A program made the position numbers and the translations under genes. The notes beneath the pieces were generated by a model. It saw nothing but the letters and a program-made list of their open reading frames with translations, did not search any database and was not told the DNA's origin. Below, in pieces: positions 37,840 through 50,080 of a stretch of DNA of 64,000 nucleotides. Origin of the DNA: Rahnella bonaserana (GTDB lineage Bacteria > Pseudomonadota > Gammaproteobacteria > Enterobacterales > Enterobacteriaceae); the NCBI RefSeq assembly GCF_019049675.1, contig NZ_JAFMOW010000067.1, forward strand, positions 1 through 64,000. Reading direction: 5' to 3'. Positions within the stretch are counted from its first letter, which is position 1. Each line of letters starts with the position of its first letter.

Positions 37840-38694
37840 TTAAATCAAAGTACCGTAAATCGTCAGAAGCGCTACAACGACCAGAATAATCATTGTCACT
37901 TTACGTGCCAGACTCACCGCGGCACGCGGCGTCTGTACCGGATCGGTATGCGGATCACGAGCCAGTGAGAACTGCGCCAGACGTGTTAACACCTGATACT
38001 GCGACGAGTGAATATCACCCAGTGAAGCGAACCAGGCCGGCAGAGCCTTCTCACCATGCCCCAGTAAGGCATATGCCACACCAGCCAGACGAACCGGGAT
38101 CCAGTCCAGAATATGCAACAAGGCATCAACGCCGGACTGAGCACGTTTTAAAGGCGGCATATGGCGCGCCAGCCAGGTCTGATAACCGCGTAAAACTGCG
38201 TATCCACCTAATGCTACCGGTCCGAAAGGACCGCACACCACAAACCAGAATAAAGGGCCGAGATAGTAGCGGTAGTTAATCCATAACAGCGCATTTTGCA
38301 GTTCCCGCAAACGGGCTTCTTCCGTGCAATCCGTTGGCAGACCGTGGATCAGTGCGAGCTCTTCGGCCATTTCCTTGCAGGCATCAGCATCCCCCTGACG
38401 GGCTGATTTAAGATAAGCGCGATAATGCTTACGTTTAATGCCCGCGCCAATGCACAGCAGACATAAAATCACCCACAAAATCAGCGTGGGTACGCCAAAG
38501 AATATCCCCTGCAGCGCTCGCAGGACGACCCAGATCACTGCCATCCAGATAACCATGATAGCCAGCGTTTTCACTAAGGAAGTCTGCCGCCCGCGGCGGA
38601 ATATCACCTCGAACCGATGGTCCAGCTGCCAGTGTTCACCCAGTTTGAACAGCCGTTCCCAAGCCAGCACCAGCAGCAAAGTAAATAACGTCAT
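37840..38694 (-). CDS. ampE: Regulatory membrane protein AmpE
   Basis: Inner-membrane protein encoded with AmpD; its biochemical role is unclear. The 284-residue protein starts [20 protein letters not shown] and has about four transmembrane segments. The C-terminal region ([30 protein letters not shown], in parts) is very close to E. coli AmpE. It lies 61 nt after ampD, rather than abutting it. Confidence 0.94.
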   Translation of the reverse strand: MTLFTLLLVLAWERLFKLGEHWQLDHRFEVIFRRGRQTSLVKTLAIMVIWMAVIWVVLRALQGIFFGVPTLILWVILCLLCIGAGIKRKHYRAYLKSARQGDADACKEMAEELALIHGLPTDCTEEARLRELQNALLWINYRYYLGPLFWFVVCGPFGPVALGGYAVLRGYQTWLARHMPPLKRAQSGVDALLHILDWIPVRLAGVAYALLGHGEKALPAWFASLGDIHSSQYQVLTRLAQFSLARDPHTDPVQTPRAAVSLARKVTMIILVVVALLTIYGTLI

Positions 38695-38755
38695 CGATTG
38701 TCACTCTCTCTCAACACATCACAGGCTTAAAACACGCACCAGAGACCGCGATAAC

Positions 38756-40316
<1,561 letters not shown>

Positions 40317-40326
40317 TCGCTCCGCT

Positions 40327-40356
40327 GTTGCCCCTGACTTCCTTTTCAGGGGCAAC
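40327..40356 (+). terminator. Hairpin after nadC, possible terminator
   Basis: An 11-bp perfect stem (40327-40337 with 40346-40356) ten bases after the stop, with no U tract. Confidence 0.5.
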
Positions 40357-40607
40357 ACGACTTCTTCCGGTCTATTTCATCTTGCCGCATTACCCTCTCA
40401 TTCTCCCGGTCTGACTGCCATCCCCTTTTTCATTTCATCTTCACAGTTGCGGCGTATCGCGCAAAAGTTTTGCCAACCTGACTGACATACATATTTATCC
40501 TGGAAGACATCGTGGAAAAGCCAACAATGGGGCTGGAGTCTGGTTATTTCTGCGTTTAGTTTGCTGCCCGAGCTTAACCCACGCAGTTTTACGAAACGGA
40601 GAACGCC

Positions 40608-41057
40608 ATGCACCGGCAACAAGGATTTACCCTCATTGAACTGATGGTAGTGATCGCGATTATTGCGATCCTCAGTGCCATCGGCATACCCGCTTACCAG
40701 AGTTATATCCAGAAAGCCGCCATGACAGACATGCTGCAAACCATGGTGCCGTATAAAACCGGCGTCGAATTGTGTGTGATTGATGCCGGCACACTGACGG
40801 GTTGTAACGCTGGCACTCAGGGGATACCCGCGGCCACCAGCAGCCGATATGTCAGTCAGGTACAAGTCAGCACTGGAGTCATCTCGCTCACCGGGCAACA
40901 GGCGCTGGAAGGGCTCAGCGTCGTCATGACGCCGGTGGTCGATAATCTGGCCGGAGGAATTGTCTGGAATCGTAGTTGTACGAACGCCGCTAACACGTCG
41001 ATGGTTGAGGCGTGCGAAAGCGTATTCCGTTTTGACAGTCAGGGAGCGACACAATGA
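40608..41057 (+). CDS. ppdD: Prepilin peptidase-dependent pilin PpdD
   Basis: Type IV pilin precursor of 149 aa. A short leader MHRQQG is cut before Phe by prepilin peptidase; the mature N-terminus FTLIELMVVIAIIAILSAIG carries the conserved Glu5 and the hydrophobic assembly helix. Two cysteine pairs are possible (LCVID/GCNAG and SCTNA/EACES). It is the first gene of ppdD-hofB-hofC, its stop overlapping the hofB start. Expression in E. coli is low under laboratory conditions. Confidence 0.94.
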   Translation: MHRQQGFTLIELMVVIAIIAILSAIGIPAYQSYIQKAAMTDMLQTMVPYKTGVELCVIDAGTLTGCNAGTQGIPAATSSRYVSQVQVSTGVISLTGQQALEGLSVVMTPVVDNLAGGIVWNRSCTNAANTSMVEACESVFRFDSQGATQ

Positions 41058-42547
41058 CCGATACTCCACTGGATCCTGTTTCGCCGTTACATAACGACAG
41101 GCAGCAAAGCGAAGCATCGCTTGAAGCCCTTTGCCAGCGCTATAAAGCCGTCATTTTGCATCGTGACCCGCAAACAATTCGCGTTGCCTGCCATGAAACT
41201 GAGGCGGACACTGAATCACTGAGCAACGTTCTGCGTTTCGCCACCGGATTAAAAGTCCAGCTTGAACGCTGGCCACAGGCGCGGCTTGAACAGGTCATGG
41301 AAAAAGGCCACTCAGGCTCGCAACAAAATGTCGCGCAGGAAGAGCTAACTCCTTCACTTCCTCGTGATGAGAATGAACTGGACGCCCTAAGTGATGCACC
41401 GGTCATCAATGTACTTAACCAAATCCTCAGGCACGCCATCACCCGTCGTGCTTCAGATATTCACTTCGAACCTTTTGAGCACAGCTTCCGGGTTCGTGTC
41501 CGGATTGATGGCGTATTACAGGAAATCCCCGGTCCTGAATTTTCAATGGCCGCCAGTATATGCGCACGGCTAAAAATCATGGGACAGCTCAATGTGGCAG
41601 AACGCAGATTGCCACAGGACGGGCAGCTCTCGGTAATGCTGCAAAATCAGCGATATTCCATGCGGGTTTCGTCACTGCCAACGCTGCACGGTGAAAAGAT
41701 TGTGCTGCGAATACTCCATATGACGCAGCAGGATCTGTCGATGTCACAACTGGGATTCACGCCGCGTGATCTCGATTATTTCAAGGCCGCGCTTAAACAC
41801 CCGCAGGGATTAATTCTGGTCACGGGGCCGACGGGTAGCGGAAAAACAGTGACGCTTTACACTGGTCTGCGACATCTGAATGCCATTACCCGCAATATCT
41901 GCAGCGTCGAAGATCCGATTGAGATCCCGGTCAGCGGCATTAATCAGACGCAGATCAACAGTAAAACTGATCTGAGTTTTGCCGGTGTCCTGCGGGCCTT
42001 ATTACGTCAGGATCCTGATGTGATTATGGTCGGTGAGATCCGGGATAAAGAAACTGCCGAGATTGCCGTAAAAGCGGCGCAGACTGGGCATATGGTGCTT
42101 TCCACCCTGCATACCAATTCCACCTGCGAAACCCTGACCCGCCTGAGACAAATGGGGATCGAGAGTTTTCATATTGCAGCCAGTTTACGTCTGGTCATTG
42201 CACAGCGGCTGGTTCGAAAGCTATGCCCGCATTGTCGCAAAGCGCATATGTCACTGGTCGAAAAAGGCCCTGATGGCCGCAGTTGTACGTTGCCACTTTG
42301 GTTAGCTGCAGGTTGCCATCAATGTTTTTCCGGCTACTACGGGCGAACGGGAATTTACGAGATACTTAATATCACTCCCCGTTTACAGCAGGCACTGGTC
42401 GCGGGAGCGGGCGTCACTGAGCTGAGTAAAATCGCCCGCGAGCAGGGGCAGAAAACCTTGCAGGAAGCGGGAATGTTGCTGGTCGAGCAAGGTATTACAT
42501 CGCTTGAGGAGCTTTACAGAGTCACCGGCGAAGAGACTGGCTTATGA
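41054..42547 (+). CDS. hofB: Type IV pilus assembly ATPase HofB (PilB/GspE family)
   Basis: Cytoplasmic ATPase powering pilus extension, 497 aa. After an N-terminal GspE-N domain come the Walker A GPTGSGKTVT (about residue 258), the Asp box, Walker B LLRQDPDVIMVGEIRD and the His box GHMVLSTLHTN. A tetracysteine zinc site (KLCPHCRK, then GCHQCFSG) is present, as in GspE. The start overlaps ppdD by ATGA and the stop overlaps hofC by ATGA. Confidence 0.94.
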   Translation: MTDTPLDPVSPLHNDRQQSEASLEALCQRYKAVILHRDPQTIRVACHETEADTESLSNVLRFATGLKVQLERWPQARLEQVMEKGHSGSQQNVAQEELTPSLPRDENELDALSDAPVINVLNQILRHAITRRASDIHFEPFEHSFRVRVRIDGVLQEIPGPEFSMAASICARLKIMGQLNVAERRLPQDGQLSVMLQNQRYSMRVSSLPTLHGEKIVLRILHMTQQDLSMSQLGFTPRDLDYFKAALKHPQGLILVTGPTGSGKTVTLYTGLRHLNAITRNICSVEDPIEIPVSGINQTQINSKTDLSFAGVLRALLRQDPDVIMVGEIRDKETAEIAVKAAQTGHMVLSTLHTNSTCETLTRLRQMGIESFHIAASLRLVIAQRLVRKLCPHCRKAHMSLVEKGPDGRSCTLPLWLAAGCHQCFSGYYGRTGIYEILNITPRLQQALVAGAGVTELSKIAREQGQKTLQEAGMLLVEQGITSLEELYRVTGEETGL

Positions 42548-43764
42548 GCGACACCGGGGCGGGATCTAAAGAGTGGCGGCTTTACCAATGGCAGGCTGTC
42601 GATACCCTGGGCAGCATTCAGCAAGGTAACAGCATAGAGATAAATAAAGACATCATTTACCAGCAGCTTTTTGCTGCTGGTTTGCAGCCGGTCAGTATCA
42701 GGATGAAGCAACGCCTGAGACGACACTTTTGGAAGAATCAGGAGCGCGTCGCCTTTGTCAGACAACTGGCAACGCTTCTGCAGGCTGGATTACCTCTGAT
42801 GAACAGCCTGACATTACTGGGCAATGAGCACACGAAACCAGCATGGAACTGCGTGTTATTGAATATCGCCAAAGGGGTTCGTGAGGGAAAACCTCTTTCG
42901 GAGATGCTCGGTCAGTATCCCGACACGTTCCCTGATATTTACCGGCAAATTATTTCGATTGGTGAACTGACAGGACAGTTGGACAAATGCTGCCTGCAAC
43001 TGGCGACTCAGCAGGAGCAACAGGCCGAATTAAGAGACAAGGTGAAAAAGGCGCTACGTTATCCGCTGCTTGTCAGCGCGATCGCTACGATTGTTACCCT
43101 GCTGATGCTGACCCTGGTGTTACCTGAGTTTGCGAAAATCTATGCATCCTTTGATGCTAAGTTGCCGTGGTTTACACAAATGTTGATCAACACATCAGAA
43201 GCGTTAATAACAACGGGTCCGTGGATAGCCGGAGGATTACTGCTTTGCTGTTTCGGATATCTGCAAAAAATGCATCCGCACATTCACTGGAAACTCCGTG
43301 AGCAGAGGCTTCTGCTGCGGTTGCCCCTGACTTCACGCCTGGTCACAGACAGCAGTCTCGGGCAAATTTTTCAAACACTGGCCATGACACAACAGGCCGG
43401 AATGACATTAATCGCGGGGCTGGCGGCAGCCTCTGCGTCTGTATCCAATTTGCATTTTCAGGCCGCACTGAGTCAGATACGTGAGCAGATCATACAAGGG
43501 ATCCCGTTACACAAAGCTTTTGTCCAGTCACCGCTGTTTCCGACCTTATGCCATCAGCTGATTAAAATCGGTGAGGAGTCAGGTTCTCTCGATGAGTTAC
43601 TGCAAAAGCTGGCGCAGCTGCATAATCATAAAGCGAATTCACTGGCGGATACGTTGTCGCAAACCATCGAGCCGGTACTGATGGCGGTAATGGGCATCAT
43701 TGTGGGCGGGCTGGTGATTGCAATGTATCTGCCGATATTCCAGCTGGGATCAGTGATGGGATAG
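42544..43764 (+). CDS. hofC: Type IV pilus inner-membrane platform protein HofC (PilC/GspF family)
   Basis: Polytopic membrane protein that anchors the pilus assembly ATPase, 406 aa. Two GspF repeats are visible, each with the pattern FVRQLATLLQAGLPL / IFQTLAMTQQAGMTL, and three hydrophobic segments. It ends the three-gene ppdD operon and is coupled to hofB by an ATGA overlap. No retraction ATPase or secretin is encoded in the window. Confidence 0.93.
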   Translation: MSDTGAGSKEWRLYQWQAVDTLGSIQQGNSIEINKDIIYQQLFAAGLQPVSIRMKQRLRRHFWKNQERVAFVRQLATLLQAGLPLMNSLTLLGNEHTKPAWNCVLLNIAKGVREGKPLSEMLGQYPDTFPDIYRQIISIGELTGQLDKCCLQLATQQEQQAELRDKVKKALRYPLLVSAIATIVTLLMLTLVLPEFAKIYASFDAKLPWFTQMLINTSEALITTGPWIAGGLLLCCFGYLQKMHPHIHWKLREQRLLLRLPLTSRLVTDSSLGQIFQTLAMTQQAGMTLIAGLAAASASVSNLHFQAALSQIREQIIQGIPLHKAFVQSPLFPTLCHQLIKIGEESGSLDELLQKLAQLHNHKANSLADTLSQTIEPVLMAVMGIIVGGLVIAMYLPIFQLGSVMG

Positions 43765-43832
43765 GAAAAAGAATAAAGCAGAATGTGCAGAAAGCGGCGA
43801 GAACGAGTCCCGCCGCATCAGTCATCGCGAAA

Positions 43833-44876
43833 TTATTTGCTGCCGAACAGACGGTTTTCCTGTTCCGCGACGCGGATAAAGGTCGTACGTTTGGTCAGTT
43901 CTTTAAGGCGCTCAGCACCGACATAAGTACAGGCAGAACGCAGGCCACCGAGGACATCGCGAACAGTGTTTTCAACCGGACCACGCAGAGGTAGTTTCAC
44001 CGTTTTACCTTCTGCCGCACGGTACTCTGCAACCCCACCAACGTGACGTTTCATCGCAGATTCTGAGCTCATGCCATAGAAAAGCATGAATTTTTCGCCA
44101 TTTTCTTCAACGACTGTACCTTCACATTCATCATGCGCAGCCAGCATACCGCCAAGCATAACGAAATCAGCACCGCCGCCAAAGGCTTTGGCCACATCGC
44201 CAGGAACAGCACAGCCGCCGTCACTGACAATCTGTCCGCCCAGGCCGTGCGCCGCATCAGCACATTCGATAACCGCAGAAAGTTGCGGATAACCTACACC
44301 GGTTTTCACACGCGTTGTACATACCGACCCAGGCCCGATACCGACTTTAACGATATCTGCACCTGAAAGGATCAACTCTTCAACCATTTCGCCCGTGACC
44401 ACGTTACCGGCACAGATCACTTTATCCGGACAGGCTTCACGAACACGTTGCAGGAAACCGACAAAATGCTCGGAGTACCCGTTCGCCACATCAAGACAAA
44501 CAAATTTCAACAGCGGCGACAGAGCCAGAATTTGCAGAGTTTTAACGAAATCCGCTTCTGATGTTCCGGTCGAAACCATCACATTGCGCAGGACGGATTC
44601 ATCCGAAGACGTGATAAATGCCTGCCACTGTTCTACGGTGTAATGCTTATGTACCGCGGTCAGAAGACCGAAAGAAGCCAGAACGGTCGCCATACGGAAT
44701 GTTCCGACGGTATCCATATTCGCGGCAATAATCGGTGTGCCAGACCAGCTGATACCAGAGTGTTTGAATGTGAATGTGCGTTCCAGTTCAACTTCGGAAC
44801 GGCTTTTGAGAGTAGAACGTTTAGGGCGGATAAGTACGTCTTTAAAACCTAACTTCAAATCTTCTTCAATGCGCAT
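43833..44876 (-). CDS. guaC: GMP reductase
   Basis: NADPH-dependent deamination of GMP to IMP for purine interconversion. The 347 residues equal E. coli GuaC. Features: N-terminus [20 protein letters not shown], catalytic Cys in [11 protein letters not shown], and the IMP dehydrogenase-family barrel with [20 protein letters not shown]. Monocistronic, convergent with hofC and divergent from coaE. Confidence 0.96.
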   Translation of the reverse strand: MRIEEDLKLGFKDVLIRPKRSTLKSRSEVELERTFTFKHSGISWSGTPIIAANMDTVGTFRMATVLASFGLLTAVHKHYTVEQWQAFITSSDESVLRNVMVSTGTSEADFVKTLQILALSPLLKFVCLDVANGYSEHFVGFLQRVREACPDKVICAGNVVTGEMVEELILSGADIVKVGIGPGSVCTTRVKTGVGYPQLSAVIECADAAHGLGGQIVSDGGCAVPGDVAKAFGGGADFVMLGGMLAAHDECEGTVVEENGEKFMLFYGMSSESAMKRHVGGVAEYRAAEGKTVKLPLRGPVENTVRDVLGGLRSACTYVGAERLKELTKRTTFIRVAEQENRLFGSK

Positions 44877-45117
44877 GACGGGTTTGTCCTGGTTTGGCGA
44901 CGGGTCGCTAGGGTGTACAGCAAATTTTTAGACACCCTTTCCAGTGGTTTTATCATACACAGGAAAATGACAACGGCAAGATGGCTTTTGCAACTAACAT
45001 CACAGACTTTTGATTGTGCTGCTGAATAATTTTCGCATGAAAAGCGGGACGACGACGGCTTGCACTTAATCACAATCTCTTTATCATTTACCTGTCTAAT
45101 TTTATCAGAGCATCAGC

Positions 45118-45747
45118 ATGAGCTATATCGTTGCATTGACCGGAGGTATCGGGAGTGGCAAAAGTACCGTTGCCGAAAGTTTCGCCCGCCACGGTGTGAA
45201 CATTGTCGATGCCGATGTTATTGCCCGTCAGGTAGTTGCGCCGGGAGAACCTGCGCTAGACCAGCTCCATCAGCGATTTGGTAACGAAATTATTCTTGCC
45301 GATGGCTCACTGAACCGCCCGGCTCTGCGGGAAAAGATATTCAGTTATCCGCCTGATAAAGAATGGGTTAACCAGTTACTGCACCCAATAATTTACGCCA
45401 GAACACAGCAGCTTTTTGCACAGGCCGATACGCCTTATGTACTCTGGGTAGTGCCATTGCTGATTGAAAATGGATTACAGACGCAGGTAAGTCGCGTACT
45501 GGTAGTAGATGTTGAACCGCAGATTCAGCTTTCACGCACCATGCTTCGTGACGGAATTAGTCGTCAGCAGGCTGAAAATATTATTGCTGCGCAGGTGAGT
45601 CGTGAAAAGCGGCTGGCCTGTGCGGATGACATCATTGATAACAGCGGTGACCCGAAATCCATCGAACCGCGTGTTGCCTTATTACATTGCCGCTATCTGG
45701 AATTTGCGGCATCAGTAAACAGACAGGATATTGCCAAGCATGACTGA
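45118..45747 (+). CDS. coaE: Dephospho-CoA kinase
   Basis: Last step of coenzyme A synthesis: phosphorylates the 3'-OH of dephospho-CoA. P-loop [12 protein letters not shown] at the N-terminus, followed by [13 protein letters not shown] and the LID region; 209 aa. It heads coaE-zapD-yacG; its stop overlaps the zapD start by 8 nt. Confidence 0.95.
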   Translation: MSYIVALTGGIGSGKSTVAESFARHGVNIVDADVIARQVVAPGEPALDQLHQRFGNEIILADGSLNRPALREKIFSYPPDKEWVNQLLHPIIYARTQQLFAQADTPYVLWVVPLLIENGLQTQVSRVLVVDVEPQIQLSRTMLRDGISRQQAENIIAAQVSREKRLACADDIIDNSGDPKSIEPRVALLHCRYLEFAASVNRQDIAKHD

Positions 45748-46492
45748 TGTAGCTGCAACCGTTCTTTTTGAACATCCCCTGAATGAGAAGATGCGCACCT
45801 GGCTGCGTATCGAATTTTTGTTGCAACAGATGCACTCTAATGCGCAGATCACTTCCATTGCTTCTGCCCTGTTATTTTTCCGTACCGCATCCGATTTGCT
45901 CGACGTACTGGAACGCGGGGAAGTCCGTACTGATTTACTGAAAGAACTGGAACGCCAGCAACAAAAATTATCCCAATGGAAAGACGTTCCGGGCGTTGAT
46001 CTGTCAAGAGTTGACGGCTTACGTAGCGAGCTCAAACAGTGCGCATCCGTGCTGATGAAAGCCCCGCGTATCGGGCAGGCGCTGAAGGAAGATCGCCTGA
46101 TTGCTCTGGTCCGCCAGCGTCTGAGTATTCCGGGTGGCTGCTGTAGTTTTGATCTCCCGACGCTGCACATATGGCTGCATCTGGCTCAGTCCCAGCGTGA
46201 CAGTGAAGTAAAAAACTGGCTCGAAACGCTGGCCCCGCTGAATAACTCACTCACCATGGTTCTGGGTCTGATCCGCCAGTCTGGCGCGTTCCGTAATCAG
46301 ATCAGCCTGAATGGTTTTTTCCAGGACAACGCCGAAGGCGCAGATCTGTTACGATTGCGCCTCTCGATGGAAAACCAACTTTATCCGCAAGTATCCGGGC
46401 ATAAAACCCGTTATGCCATTCGCTTTTTACCCCTGGACAGCGAACATGGCGTGGTTCCCGCGCGACTGAATTTCGAACTTGCCTGCTGCTAG
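45740..46492 (+). CDS. zapD: Cell division protein ZapD
   Basis: FtsZ-bundling factor that binds the FtsZ C-terminal tail. The ATG at 45740 (250 aa) lies within the end of coaE; a slightly earlier frame start at 45731 has no advantage. The highly conserved [20 protein letters not shown] and [19 protein letters not shown] blocks identify the family. Its target FtsZ, with an intact C-terminal peptide, is encoded 6 kb away. Confidence 0.95.
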   Translation: MTDVAATVLFEHPLNEKMRTWLRIEFLLQQMHSNAQITSIASALLFFRTASDLLDVLERGEVRTDLLKELERQQQKLSQWKDVPGVDLSRVDGLRSELKQCASVLMKAPRIGQALKEDRLIALVRQRLSIPGGCCSFDLPTLHIWLHLAQSQRDSEVKNWLETLAPLNNSLTMVLGLIRQSGAFRNQISLNGFFQDNAEGADLLRLRLSMENQLYPQVSGHKTRYAIRFLPLDSEHGVVPARLNFELACC

Positions 46493-46501
46493 GAGTTGCA
46501 A

Positions 46502-46699
46502 ATGGATCCTGAAATTATTGAAGTAAATTGCCCGACGTGTGGCAAAACGGTGGTTTGGGGCGAGAAAAGCCCTTTTCGCCCTTTTTGTTCCAAGCGCTGC
46601 CAGTTGATTGATCTGGGTGAATGGGCCGACGAAGAGAAACGCATCCCGAGTAAGGGCGATGTGAATGATCTGGACGACTGGAGTGAAGAAGAGATTTAA
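46502..46699 (+). CDS. yacG: DNA gyrase inhibitor YacG (zinc protein)
   Basis: A 65-residue zinc-binding protein that in E. coli binds GyrB and inhibits gyrase. The four cysteines are in CPTCGK and [10 protein letters not shown]. An in-frame TTG at 46496 directly abuts the AGGAG, so the ATG at 46502 is preferred. Third gene of the coaE operon, ten bases after zapD, with a strong terminator behind it. Confidence 0.94.
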   Translation: MDPEIIEVNCPTCGKTVVWGEKSPFRPFCSKRCQLIDLGEWADEEKRIPSKGDVNDLDDWSEEEI

Positions 46700-46717
46700 G
46701 TCAGATAACGGGTAAAC

Positions 46718-46742
46718 AAAAAGGGGCTTTGGCCCCTTTTTT
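46718..46742 (+). terminator. Terminator between yacG and mutT, likely bidirectional
   Basis: AAAAAGGGGC pairs with GCCCCTTTTT around a 4-nt loop; Ts follow on the right and As precede on the left. Confidence 0.9.
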
Positions 46743-46768
46743 GATCATGTCATCTAATCCTGCGGTAT

Positions 46769-47170
46769 TCAGTACTGATTGTTTTTAAGGGCAGTCACGA
46801 TGGCTTCGTTTGCCGGAGGAAACTCTTCCTCTTTCAAATCAGACTGAGCAACCCAGCGCTTCGGCTGTCCCTCTTTGCCATAGGGTTCACCTTGCCACTC
46901 TTCCACCAGGAAAAAATACAAAGTGATGATACGGTCGGGGAAACGATGCTCCAGCGTTTTCAGCAGTACTGGTGATTTCACATCAATACCAACTTCTTCC
47001 TGCAATTCGCGGATCACCGCCTGATCCGGCGTTTCACCCGCTTCGATTTTCCCGCCGGGGAACTCCCAGAAACCAGCCATATGCGATGACGCATCACGCT
47101 GAGTAATAAAGATTTCTTTCTGAGCATTACGAATAATGCCGACTGAGATATTCAGTTGTTTAAGCGTCAC
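46769..47170 (-). CDS. mutT: 8-oxo-dGTP diphosphatase MutT
   Basis: Nudix hydrolase that removes mutagenic 8-oxo-dGTP from the nucleotide pool. The Nudix box GGKIEAGETPDQAVIRELQE is complete, running on into EVGI, and EFPGGK precedes it. Two GTG codons are possible starts: the one at 47179 overlaps the AGGTGG site, while the one at 47170 (133 aa) has a 5-nt spacing and aligns with the E. coli N-terminus. Downstream of secA in the same direction, but behind the secA terminator. Confidence 0.93.
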   Translation of the reverse strand: MTLKQLNISVGIIRNAQKEIFITQRDASSHMAGFWEFPGGKIEAGETPDQAVIRELQEEVGIDVKSPVLLKTLEHRFPDRIITLYFFLVEEWQGEPYGKEGQPKRWVAQSDLKEEEFPPANEAIVTALKNNQY

Positions 47171-47221
47171 AGTATCCACCTATCCGCTGACTGCAAAGAC
47201 TGTCCTGTACGAACTTTTAGA

Positions 47222-47253
47222 CAAAAAATAAAGGCGGTGATTAGCCGCCTTTA
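47222..47253 (-). terminator. Intrinsic terminator of secA
   Basis: AAAGGCGG (47230-47237) pairs with CCGCCTTT (47245-47252); reading leftward it ends in TTATTTTTTGT. Confidence 0.88.
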
Positions 47254-47282
47254 AGATTAACACGATGACTTAACCTGAGATC

Positions 47283-50000
47283 TTACTTTTGCAGGCGGCC
47301 ATGGCATTGTTTGTATTTCTTACCGGAACCACATGGGCAGAGGTCATTACGTCCCACTTTGCGTTCACCGGAAGCAGCCAGACGCGCGGCCTCGGCCACT
47401 TCAATTTCCTGCTGATCCTGATGGCTCAGTTGCTGCTGACGGGCCAGATGTTCCGCTTCTTCACGGCGCTGGATTTCCATCGCTTCAATTTCTTCAGGCA
47501 TACGCACCTGAACTTTGCTCAGCACGCTGACCACTTCATATTTCAGGGATTCCAGCATCGCAGCAAACATCGCGAAGGATTCACGTTTGTATTCCTGCTT
47601 AGGATCCTTTTGCGCGTAACCGCGTAAGTGGATGCCCTGACGCAGGTAATCCATCGCCGCCAGATGCTCTTTCCACAGGGAATCGAGGGTCTGCAACATC
47701 ACACCTTTCTCGAAGTTACGCATCATTTCAGCGCCAACCACTTCTTCTTTACGGGCGTAAGACTCTTTCGCGAGTTCCATGATACGTTCGCGCAGGGTTT
47801 CTTCATGCAGTTCCGGTTCTTTATCCAGCCACTCAGAAATCGGCATTTCGAGTTCGAAATCGTTTTTCAGGCGCTCTTCCAGACCTTTCACATCCCACAT
47901 TTCTTCCAGAGACTGTGGTGGAATGTAGCTGTCGATAGTCGCTTTGAACACATCTTCACGGATGCTGGCAATGGTTTCGCTCACATCAGACACGTCCAGC
48001 AGTTCGTTACGCTGGCTGTAGATGGCACGACGCTGATCGCTCGCCACATCATCGTATTCCAGCAATTGCTTACGAATATCGAAGTTACGGCTTTCAACTT
48101 TACGCTGCGCATTAGCAATCGCTTTGGTCACCCATGGGTGCTCAATCGCTTCGCCTGGTTTCATACCCAGTTTACGCATCATGCTTGATACACGGTCAGA
48201 CGCGAAGATACGCATCAGGGCATCTTCCATAGACAGGTAGAAGCGGGATGAACCGGCATCACCCTGACGACCCGCACGTCCGCGCAGCTGGTTATCGATA
48301 CGACGTGATTCGTGACGCTCAGTACCAATGATGTGCAAACCACCTGAAGCCAGAACCGCGTCGTGACGAATCTGCCATGCGGCTTTAATTTCAGCGATTT
48401 TCTCGTCGGTGACTTCTTCACCCAGGTTTTCAACTTCAACCTGCCAGCTGCCGCCCAGCACGATATCGGTACCACGACCCGCCATGTTGGTAGCGATGGT
48501 TACCGCACCTGGCTGACCCGCCTGAGCAACAATGTCGGCTTCTTTGGCGTGGAATTTGGCGTTCAGAACGCTGTGCGCGATGCCCGCTTTCGTCAGTTCG
48601 TTAGAAACCACTTCTGATTTTTCAATCGAGATAGTCCCCACCAGAACCGGCTGGCCTTTAGCAGTACACTGACGGATATCTTCGATAATCGCGCCAATTT
48701 TCTCCATTTCAGTCATGTACACCAGGTCGGCCATGTCTTTACGCACCATAGGGCGGTTAGTTGGCACAACAATGGTATCCAGTTTGTAGATTGAGCTGAA
48801 TTCGAATGCTTCCGTGTCCGCAGTACCGGTCATACCGGCCAGTTTTTCGTACAGACGGAAATAGTTCTGGAAGGTGATGGATGCCAGCGTCTGGTTTTCG
48901 TTCTGAATATCAACGCCTTCTTTAGCTTCCACTGCCTGATGCAGACCGTCGGACCAGCGACGACCTTGCATGGTACGGCCGGTGTGTTCATCGACGATAA
49001 TGACTTCACCGTCTTTCACGATGTAATCGACATCGCGGGTGAACAGCACGTGCGCGCGCAGTGCCGCAGTCACGTGGTGCATCAGCATGATGTTAGTCGG
49101 AGAATACAGCGATTCGCCTTCTTCCATGATGCCTGCTTCTACCAGCATTTCCTCGATCAGCACCAGACCACGTTCGGTCAGGTGAACCTGACGCGCTTTC
49201 TCATCCACAGAGAAGTGGCCTTCACCCTGGAAGGTGTCGGAATCTTCTTTTTCCTGACGGATCAGTTTAGGGATCAGTTTGTCCACGCGGGTGTACATTT
49301 CTGAACTGTCTTCGGCAGGACCAGAGATGATCAGCGGGGTACGTGCTTCATCGATCAGGATGGAGTCAACCTCATCCACCAGCGCATAATGCAGTTTACG
49401 CTGTACACGTTCTTCAGGGCTGAAAGCCATGTTGTCGCGCAGATAGTCAAAGCCGTATTCGTTGTTTGTGCCGTAAGTGATGTCAGCAGCGTAAGCAGCA
49501 CGCTTAGCCGGTGAAGGCATACCCGGCAAGTTGATGCCGATGCTCAGACCGAGGAATTCAAACAACGGACGGTTATTTTCGGCGTCACGCTGGGCTAAGT
49601 AGTCGTTGACGGTCACGACGTGAACGCCCTTTCCGCTCAGTGCGTTCAGGTAGGCTGGCAGCGTTGCGGTCAGCGTTTTACCTTCACCGGTACGCATTTC
49701 CGCGATGCAACGTTCGTTCAGTACCATACCGCCCAGTAACTGCACGTCAAAGTGACGCATCCCAAATACACGTTTACTGGATTCACGCACCACAGCAAAC
49801 GCTTCCGGGATCAGGTTTTCCAGCACTTCACCTTTCGCCAGACGCTCACGGAACTCGTTGGTTTTCGCCTGCAGCTGCTCGTCGGTCAGCTTTTGAATCT
49901 CAGGTTCCATGCGGTTGATCAGGTCAACAACTTTACGCATGCGACGCAGTGTACGATCGTTACGGCTACCAAAAACTTTGGTCAATAATTTGATTAACAT
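47283..50000 (-). CDS. secA: Preprotein translocase ATPase SecA
   Basis: Motor of the Sec pathway. The start is set at the ATG at 50000 ([16 protein letters not shown], 905 aa) by comparison with E. coli; a longer frame to 50039 runs into the intergenic hairpin. Visible: Walker A in [15 protein letters not shown]-like [11 protein letters not shown], preprotein cross-linking region, IRA1/helical scaffold regions ([19 protein letters not shown]) and the C-terminal zinc motif [13 protein letters not shown] that binds SecB. It is co-transcribed with secM, whose arrest exposes its ribosome-binding site. Confidence 0.98.
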   Translation of the reverse strand: MLIKLLTKVFGSRNDRTLRRMRKVVDLINRMEPEIQKLTDEQLQAKTNEFRERLAKGEVLENLIPEAFAVVRESSKRVFGMRHFDVQLLGGMVLNERCIAEMRTGEGKTLTATLPAYLNALSGKGVHVVTVNDYLAQRDAENNRPLFEFLGLSIGINLPGMPSPAKRAAYAADITYGTNNEYGFDYLRDNMAFSPEERVQRKLHYALVDEVDSILIDEARTPLIISGPAEDSSEMYTRVDKLIPKLIRQEKEDSDTFQGEGHFSVDEKARQVHLTERGLVLIEEMLVEAGIMEEGESLYSPTNIMLMHHVTAALRAHVLFTRDVDYIVKDGEVIIVDEHTGRTMQGRRWSDGLHQAVEAKEGVDIQNENQTLASITFQNYFRLYEKLAGMTGTADTEAFEFSSIYKLDTIVVPTNRPMVRKDMADLVYMTEMEKIGAIIEDIRQCTAKGQPVLVGTISIEKSEVVSNELTKAGIAHSVLNAKFHAKEADIVAQAGQPGAVTIATNMAGRGTDIVLGGSWQVEVENLGEEVTDEKIAEIKAAWQIRHDAVLASGGLHIIGTERHESRRIDNQLRGRAGRQGDAGSSRFYLSMEDALMRIFASDRVSSMMRKLGMKPGEAIEHPWVTKAIANAQRKVESRNFDIRKQLLEYDDVASDQRRAIYSQRNELLDVSDVSETIASIREDVFKATIDSYIPPQSLEEMWDVKGLEERLKNDFELEMPISEWLDKEPELHEETLRERIMELAKESYARKEEVVGAEMMRNFEKGVMLQTLDSLWKEHLAAMDYLRQGIHLRGYAQKDPKQEYKRESFAMFAAMLESLKYEVVSVLSKVQVRMPEEIEAMEIQRREEAEHLARQQQLSHQDQQEIEVAEAARLAASGERKVGRNDLCPCGSGKKYKQCHGRLQK

Positions 50001-50010
50001 TATGCTTAAT

Positions 50011-50040
50011 ATCTCTTGGAGGCCATGTCGGATGGCCACT
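50011..50040 (-). promoter_or_regulatory. secM-secA intergenic hairpin
   Basis: GGCCAT (50021-50026) pairs with ATGGCC (50032-50037) just before a purine-rich stretch ahead of the secA ATG. In E. coli a stem in this position hides the secA Shine-Dalgarno sequence and is opened by ribosomes stalled on secM. The role here is inferred from that system. Confidence 0.6.
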
Positions 50041-50080
50041 AATTTATTGATTTATAGATAGAGTTTAAAATTACAGTCTG

